This document shows positions 60,088 to 64,000 of a DNA stretch of 64,000 nt, in pieces (the first letter of the stretch is position 1; the number at the start of each line of letters is the position of its first letter). The notes under the pieces are model-generated. The model searched no databases, was not told where the DNA came from, and saw nothing but the letters and a program-made list of their open reading frames with translations. Origin of the DNA: GCA-2748575 sp965222725 (GTDB lineage: Bacteria > Pseudomonadota > Gammaproteobacteria > Pseudomonadales > Ketobacteraceae); NCBI GenBank assembly GCA_965222725.1, contig OZ244969.1, forward strand, positions 3,658,001-3,722,000, in the 5' to 3' direction. A program made the position numbers and the translations under genes.

Positions 60088-61233
60088 ATGCAAACATCTC
60101 GTCCTGTCGAAATCCGACGTACTGCCATCCGACGTATTGCCATCATAGGCGCCGGAAAAATCGGTGGTGCCATTGCCCGAATGCTGGGCAATTGTGGTGA
60201 TTATGAAATCACCGTGCTCGATATCAACCCGGCGGCGTTAGAGCCCCTGAACACCATTCCCCGTGTTTCCACCCAATGTATCCAGGCGGCCGACAGTCAG
60301 GCACTCAGCCGCGTGTTGCAGCCTTTTGATGCAGTGCTGTCTGCCTGTGCATTTGATCTGAACATCATGATTGCCGAAGCGGCGCTTGCTGCCGGTACCA
60401 GCTATTTTGATCTGACTGAAGATGTGGCCACCACAAAGGCGGTCAGAGCCCTGGCAGAGCGGGCGGCTGAAGGCCAGATCTTTATGCCCCAGTGCGGACT
60501 GGCCCCGGGTTTTGTGGGCATTCTGGCGGCAGATATGGTGAAGCGTTTCGACAGCGTGGAGACCGTACGCATGCGCGTAGGAGCTTTGCCCATGTACCCG
60601 GCCAACCGGCTTAAATACAATCTTTCCTGGTCCACCGAAGGGTTGATCAATGAATACTGCAATCCTTGCGAAGCCATTGAAAACGGCAAACTGGTACAGC
60701 TGATGCCTTTGGAAGGCCTTGAACACCTGATGGTGGGCAGTGTGGAATACGAGGCTTTTAATACCTCCGGCGGTTTGGGCACCTTGTGCGAAACCCTGGA
60801 CGGCAAAGTAAAAGAACTCAACTACAAAACCATGCGTTACCCCGGTCATCGTGAACTGATGATGTTCCTTACCCAAGACCTTGCCCTTGGCGATCCGGAC
60901 AAACGCAGTCTGCTTAAATCCCTGCTGGAGGAGAACCTGCCTTTTACACAGCAGGATAATGTCATTATCAATGTGACGGTTACCGGGTACCAGGCCGGCC
61001 GGCTGACACAACTGACGGAAACCCGCAAAGTGGTGCATTGCGATCTGTATGGCGAACACTGGACCGCAATTCAGCTGGCGACATCGTCCGGCGTTTGTGC
61101 CGCAATGGATTTGTTTTTTGAAGGCGCGTTACCGGGCAGGGGCTTTGTTAAGCAGGAACAAGTTAGTCTCTCAGCATTCTTGCGCAATCGTTTTGGTTTT
61201 CATTTTGAAACGCCGGAGCGTAACGTTAACTGA
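60088..61233 (+). CDS. saccharopine dehydrogenase-family protein
   Basis: A 381-residue NAD(P)-dependent enzyme that would release aminoadipate semialdehyde from saccharopine. TAGGAGG is correctly spaced before the ATG. The Rossmann motif IAIIGAGKIGGAIARML is at about 16-33, followed by the LYS9-type segments SYFDLTED and QCGLAPGFVGILAADMV. A 15-base tandem near-repeat (60112-60126, 60127-60141) adds IRRTA/IRRIA just before the Rossmann strand. It lies between the HglS and semialdehyde dehydrogenase genes. Lysine-ketoglutarate reductase, the partner making saccharopine, is not in the window. Confidence 0.87.
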   Translation: MQTSRPVEIRRTAIRRIAIIGAGKIGGAIARMLGNCGDYEITVLDINPAALEPLNTIPRVSTQCIQAADSQALSRVLQPFDAVLSACAFDLNIMIAEAALAAGTSYFDLTEDVATTKAVRALAERAAEGQIFMPQCGLAPGFVGILAADMVKRFDSVETVRMRVGALPMYPANRLKYNLSWSTEGLINEYCNPCEAIENGKLVQLMPLEGLEHLMVGSVEYEAFNTSGGLGTLCETLDGKVKELNYKTMRYPGHRELMMFLTQDLALGDPDKRSLLKSLLEENLPFTQQDNVIINVTVTGYQAGRLTQLTETRKVVHCDLYGEHWTAIQLATSSGVCAAMDLFFEGALPGRGFVKQEQVSLSAFLRNRFGFHFETPERNVN

Positions 61234-61311
61234 GCACAGCAAAAGCCTGTAATCAGGCGAGGAAAGCCGTTAGTTCAACTGAGCAAGTCTTTTTTCATAA
61301 GGAGACGGATT

Positions 61312-62856
61312 ATGTGGGAATCTCCACTGGCAGTGCTGGACAATTATCGTAACGGGCAGGGGCAGTATCCCGCTGCCGTTGTGGGTGGCATGGCTTTTTA
61401 CGGTAAAAGCCATTATTCGGTGATCTCACCCATTGATGGTCAGCCGGCAGCGGCTGTGGGTACGGCGGAAGAGGAGCACCTGGCCGAAGCCGTGAGTATG
61501 GCTCATGAGTGTTTTCTTGCCTGGCGTAAAACCCCGGCTCCGAAGCGGGGGGACCTTGTGAGGGTGATGGGCGAGATTGCCCGTGAGCAAAAAGAAAACC
61601 TGGCACGTTTCATTACCCTGGAAGCTGGAAAAACACGGCAGGAAGCCTTGGGCGAAGTGCAGGAGCTGATCGATATCTGCGATTTTGCCTGTGGCCTGTC
61701 GCGGCAACTGTATGGCCTGACCATTGCCACTGAAAGACCGGATCACCGCATGATGGAGCAATGGCACCCGCTGGGTGTGGTGGGCATTATTACCGCTTTC
61801 AATTTTCCCATGGCGGTATGGGCATGGAATGCGGCACTGGCATTGGTGTGCGGTAATACTCTGGTGTGGAAGCCTTCAGAACAAACACCATTGTGTGCAT
61901 TCGCCTGTCACCACCTGATTCAGCAGGCGCTGGAAAAACTGGGCTGGGAAGCGGAATTCCCCGGCCTGAGCAGTGTGGTGGTCGGGGGCAGGGAGATTGG
62001 CAAAGGCCTGGCAAATCATCGCCGGGTGCCACTGGTATCTGCCACCGGCTCTGTGCCCATGGGGCGCTCCGTGGCAAAAACTGTGGCGGAACGCCTGGGC
62101 CGCTGCCTGCTGGAACTGGGCGGGAACAACGGCATGGTGATCAGCGACCAGGCCAACCTGGATCTGGCTTTGAAGGCGACGGTGTTTTCTGCCATTGGTA
62201 CCAGTGGCCAGCGGTGTACTTCGTTACGGCGTCTGTTTTTGCATGACGCTATTTATGACGAGTTTATCGCAAGAATGGTGGCGGCTTACGAAACCATTCG
62301 CATCGGCGATCCCCGGGATGATGCCAATCTGCTGGGGCCGCTGGTGAATGAAGCAGCCGCCGCTAAACTGGCGGATGCCATACAGCAGGTTAAAAATCAG
62401 GGCGGTCGCCTGCTTTACGGCGGTGACAGAATCACTGAAGGAGTACCCGGCGGCGTGTACGTAACCCCGGCCGTTGCGGAAGCGGATCCGGAAATGGGCA
62501 TTGTGTTTGAAGAAACCTTTGCGCCGCTGTTATACGTAATGCGCTATCAGGATCTGGACGAAGCCATTCAATGGCACAACGCGGTGCCGCAGGGGTTATC
62601 GTCAGCAATTTTTACCGACAACCTGCAGGAGGCGGAACGTTTCCTTTCTGCGGCGGGTTCTGACTGCGGCATTATCAACGTGAATATCGGCACGTCCGGC
62701 GCCGAGATAGGCGGCGCCTTTGGTGGCGAAAAAGATACCGGTGGAGGCCGGGAATCAGGATCGGATGCCTGGAAGAATTACATGCGGCGCGCCACTAATA
62801 CCATTAACTACGGTGGTGATATCCCGCTGGCTCAGGGTATCGAATTCAATCTTTAA
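61312..62856 (+). CDS. amaB: L-aminoadipate-semialdehyde dehydrogenase (ALDH7 type, AmaB-like)
   Basis: Oxidises aminoadipate semialdehyde to 2-aminoadipate. 514 residues with AAGGAG before the ATG. Catalytic residues: N164 (TAFNFPMAVWAWN), E268 (LLELGGNNG) and C302 (GTSGQRCTSLRR). The ALDH7 signatures VSATGSVPMGR and the C-terminal NVNIGTSGAEIGGAFGGEKDTGGGRESGSDAWK with RRATNTINY closely match antiquitin-type enzymes. It completes the lysine/saccharopine set with the two genes upstream, spaced 78 bases from the second. Confidence 0.92.
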   Translation: MWESPLAVLDNYRNGQGQYPAAVVGGMAFYGKSHYSVISPIDGQPAAAVGTAEEEHLAEAVSMAHECFLAWRKTPAPKRGDLVRVMGEIAREQKENLARFITLEAGKTRQEALGEVQELIDICDFACGLSRQLYGLTIATERPDHRMMEQWHPLGVVGIITAFNFPMAVWAWNAALALVCGNTLVWKPSEQTPLCAFACHHLIQQALEKLGWEAEFPGLSSVVVGGREIGKGLANHRRVPLVSATGSVPMGRSVAKTVAERLGRCLLELGGNNGMVISDQANLDLALKATVFSAIGTSGQRCTSLRRLFLHDAIYDEFIARMVAAYETIRIGDPRDDANLLGPLVNEAAAAKLADAIQQVKNQGGRLLYGGDRITEGVPGGVYVTPAVAEADPEMGIVFEETFAPLLYVMRYQDLDEAIQWHNAVPQGLSSAIFTDNLQEAERFLSAAGSDCGIINVNIGTSGAEIGGAFGGEKDTGGGRESGSDAWKNYMRRATNTINYGGDIPLAQGIEFNL

Positions 62857-62876
62857 CGGGTTATGACTGAGTCAGC

Positions 62877-64000
62877 CTAAGCGGGGCTGGATTCCAGCAG
62901 GTTGTATTGCTGGGCTTTCAGCACCGCCTCCGTACGATTTTTAACGTACAGTTTGCTGTAGATATTCTTAAGGTGCCACTTCACCGTGGAGATATTGATA
63001 TCACACTGGGATGCAATGGATTTGTTAGGCAGGCCCTGACATAACAGCACCAGAATCCGGTGTTCCGTGTGGGTCAGGGATTCAAACTCCAGGTTTTCCT
63101 CTTTTTGTGGTGTTGCCTTGCGTGGCTGTTTTTTCAGGCTGATTTTAAAATCCACCTGACCAAGGCTCTTCAGCAGATTCTCACTCACATCATGATCGAT
63201 CAGGCCTTCCCGCTGGGCATAGTCAAAGAGTTCGCCAAAGCCGGTCACTTCATCAAACAGGGCCCGGATAATGCCGGTGTCTTGAGAAGTACGCAGGGCC
63301 TGATTCAGGTATTCGCAGGCTTCCTCGTGGTTTTCCCGGCCAAACTCCAGCACAGCGGTGCTGGACAGCAGCACTATGCGTAACAGGCTGTCGCGTTGCA
63401 GCAGGCAAACCTGACTCAGTTGGCCCAGTAAATTGCTGGCAGATTCAAACTCCTGCTGATGTAACGCCACCATCAGTTTGGTGCGCAAGGGAATATGGCC
63501 CACCGCCGGACAATAGCGGCTGTTGTAGTAACTGAGGGTCAGGTCCATGGTGTTCAGGGCGTCTTTGTCGGCATCCCCGGAACGGTACAGGTGAGTACGA
63601 ATCTGCTCGTGGCGTATGGCGCTGCACCAGCGCTGATAACCGGCGGTATCGAGTTTATCGATCAGTTCGTCCAGCAGGCGGGTGGCGCAGTCGTAGCGTC
63701 GCTCCCAGATTTCAATCTTGATCAACACCAGGTAGCCATGCACCATAAATTCGGTAATAGCCGGTATGCCCAGTTTGGGCAGAGCGTGAGTTACCAGAGC
63801 GCGGGCTTCGTGCAAATCGTCCCGGTCGTAAAGCAGCATGGCTTTTACCATGGTCAGCACCGACAGGGCAGGGGAGTCTTCCAGTTCCACACATTCGTTG
63901 ATGGATTTGTCGATACCCTTGATGGCGAGATCAAAGCGGCCTAATGCCCGGTCTGAGAGAGCGATCAGTACCGTGGATATGGCGTAGTTATACAGATCAC
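62877..64000 (-). CDS. LuxR/MalT-type transcriptional regulator (5' end beyond window)
   Basis: Only the C-terminal about 374 residues are present: the frame stays open to the right edge at 64000, so the true start and any ATPase domain lie outside. The visible part is a helical TPR-like region (NYAISTVLIALSDRALGRFDLAI onward) followed by a LuxR-type helix-turn-helix (LTHTEHRILVLLCQGLPNKSIASQCDINISTVKWHLKNIYSKL). This pattern fits MalT/AlkS-like regulators. It converges on the aminoadipate-semialdehyde dehydrogenase gene with 20 bases between stops, so it may or may not control it. Confidence 0.85.
   Translation of the reverse strand, partial: DLYNYAISTVLIALSDRALGRFDLAIKGIDKSINECVELEDSPALSVLTMVKAMLLYDRDDLHEARALVTHALPKLGIPAITEFMVHGYLVLIKIEIWERRYDCATRLLDELIDKLDTAGYQRWCSAIRHEQIRTHLYRSGDADKDALNTMDLTLSYYNSRYCPAVGHIPLRTKLMVALHQQEFESASNLLGQLSQVCLLQRDSLLRIVLLSSTAVLEFGRENHEEACEYLNQALRTSQDTGIIRALFDEVTGFGELFDYAQREGLIDHDVSENLLKSLGQVDFKISLKKQPRKATPQKEENLEFESLTHTEHRILVLLCQGLPNKSIASQCDINISTVKWHLKNIYSKLYVKNRTEAVLKAQQYNLLESSPA

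Noticed and set aside
1..64000. CRISPR arrays, tRNA or rRNA genes, insertion sequences, attachment sites
   Set aside because: No regularly spaced repeats, cloverleaf sequences, transposase or integrase frames were recognised on either strand.

Overview
The window reads as ordinary, gene-dense chromosome of a free-living, probably marine, aerobic gammaproteobacterium. The signs are a split adenosylcobalamin-dependent ribonucleotide reductase (NrdJa/NrdJb, the arrangement known from Pseudomonas), a polar-type flagellin, a secreted family-I lipase, RND pumps, fatty-acid and aldehyde catabolism genes, and many c-di-GMP/cAMP/two-component signalling proteins. I cannot name the genus from sequence alone; hydrocarbon- or lipid-degrading lineages near Alcanivorax, Ketobacter or Marinobacter would fit. 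I see no tRNA, rRNA, CRISPR array, transposase or integrase. The stretch around 4.7-7.3 kb looks more AT-rich than its surroundings and carries a gene remnant, so it is the most likely acquired segment.

Layout. 0.3-4.6 kb: lipase, then nrdJa-nrdJb behind a cluster of DnaA-box sequences. 4.7-9.2 kb: membrane-protein remnant, an FG-GAP lipoprotein, a beta-propeller lipoprotein, and a small motility protein behind a perfect FliA-type promoter. 9.4-15.7 kb: DeaD helicase, an XRE regulator divergent from a YiaAB-PspA pair, an Atm1-type ABC exporter and an NTF2-like protein. 15.7-24 kb: a catabolic group (aldehyde dehydrogenase, KstD-like flavoprotein, ThDP enzyme, crotonase) and an isolated flagellin. 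24.3-32.8 kb: a ten-gene head-to-tail unit (thermostable-hemolysin family acyltransferase-like protein, AMP-ligase, heme-oxygenase-like diiron protein, SDR, TPR protein, response regulator, histidine kinase, cupredoxin, FTR1 permease, outer-membrane protein) headed by a PmrA/QseB-type box. 33-43.8 kb: metallophosphoesterase lipoprotein, RND pump pair, zinc-phospholipase-like protein, MMPL exporter. 43.8-50.7 kb: hybrid kinase, REC-PAS-GGDEF-EAL protein and HDOD kinase. 51-56.3 kb: PhoH with a structured leader, YfbR-like nucleotidase, 7TM adenylate cyclase. 56.3-64 kb: a bacterial cereblon-type CULT protein, coiled-coil protein, thiolase, DUF2905 protein, a lysine-catabolic trio (HglS, saccharopine dehydrogenase, aminoadipate-semialdehyde dehydrogenase) and a LuxR/MalT-type regulator cut by the right edge.

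The best candidate for an under-described system is the 24.4-32.8 kb unit. It combines lipid-activation and acyl-transfer type enzymes, a diiron oxygenase-like protein, its own two-component system, a matching regulator box at its head and metal-transport components, all tightly packed. The CULT-domain protein and the PhoH leader are the next most interesting items.
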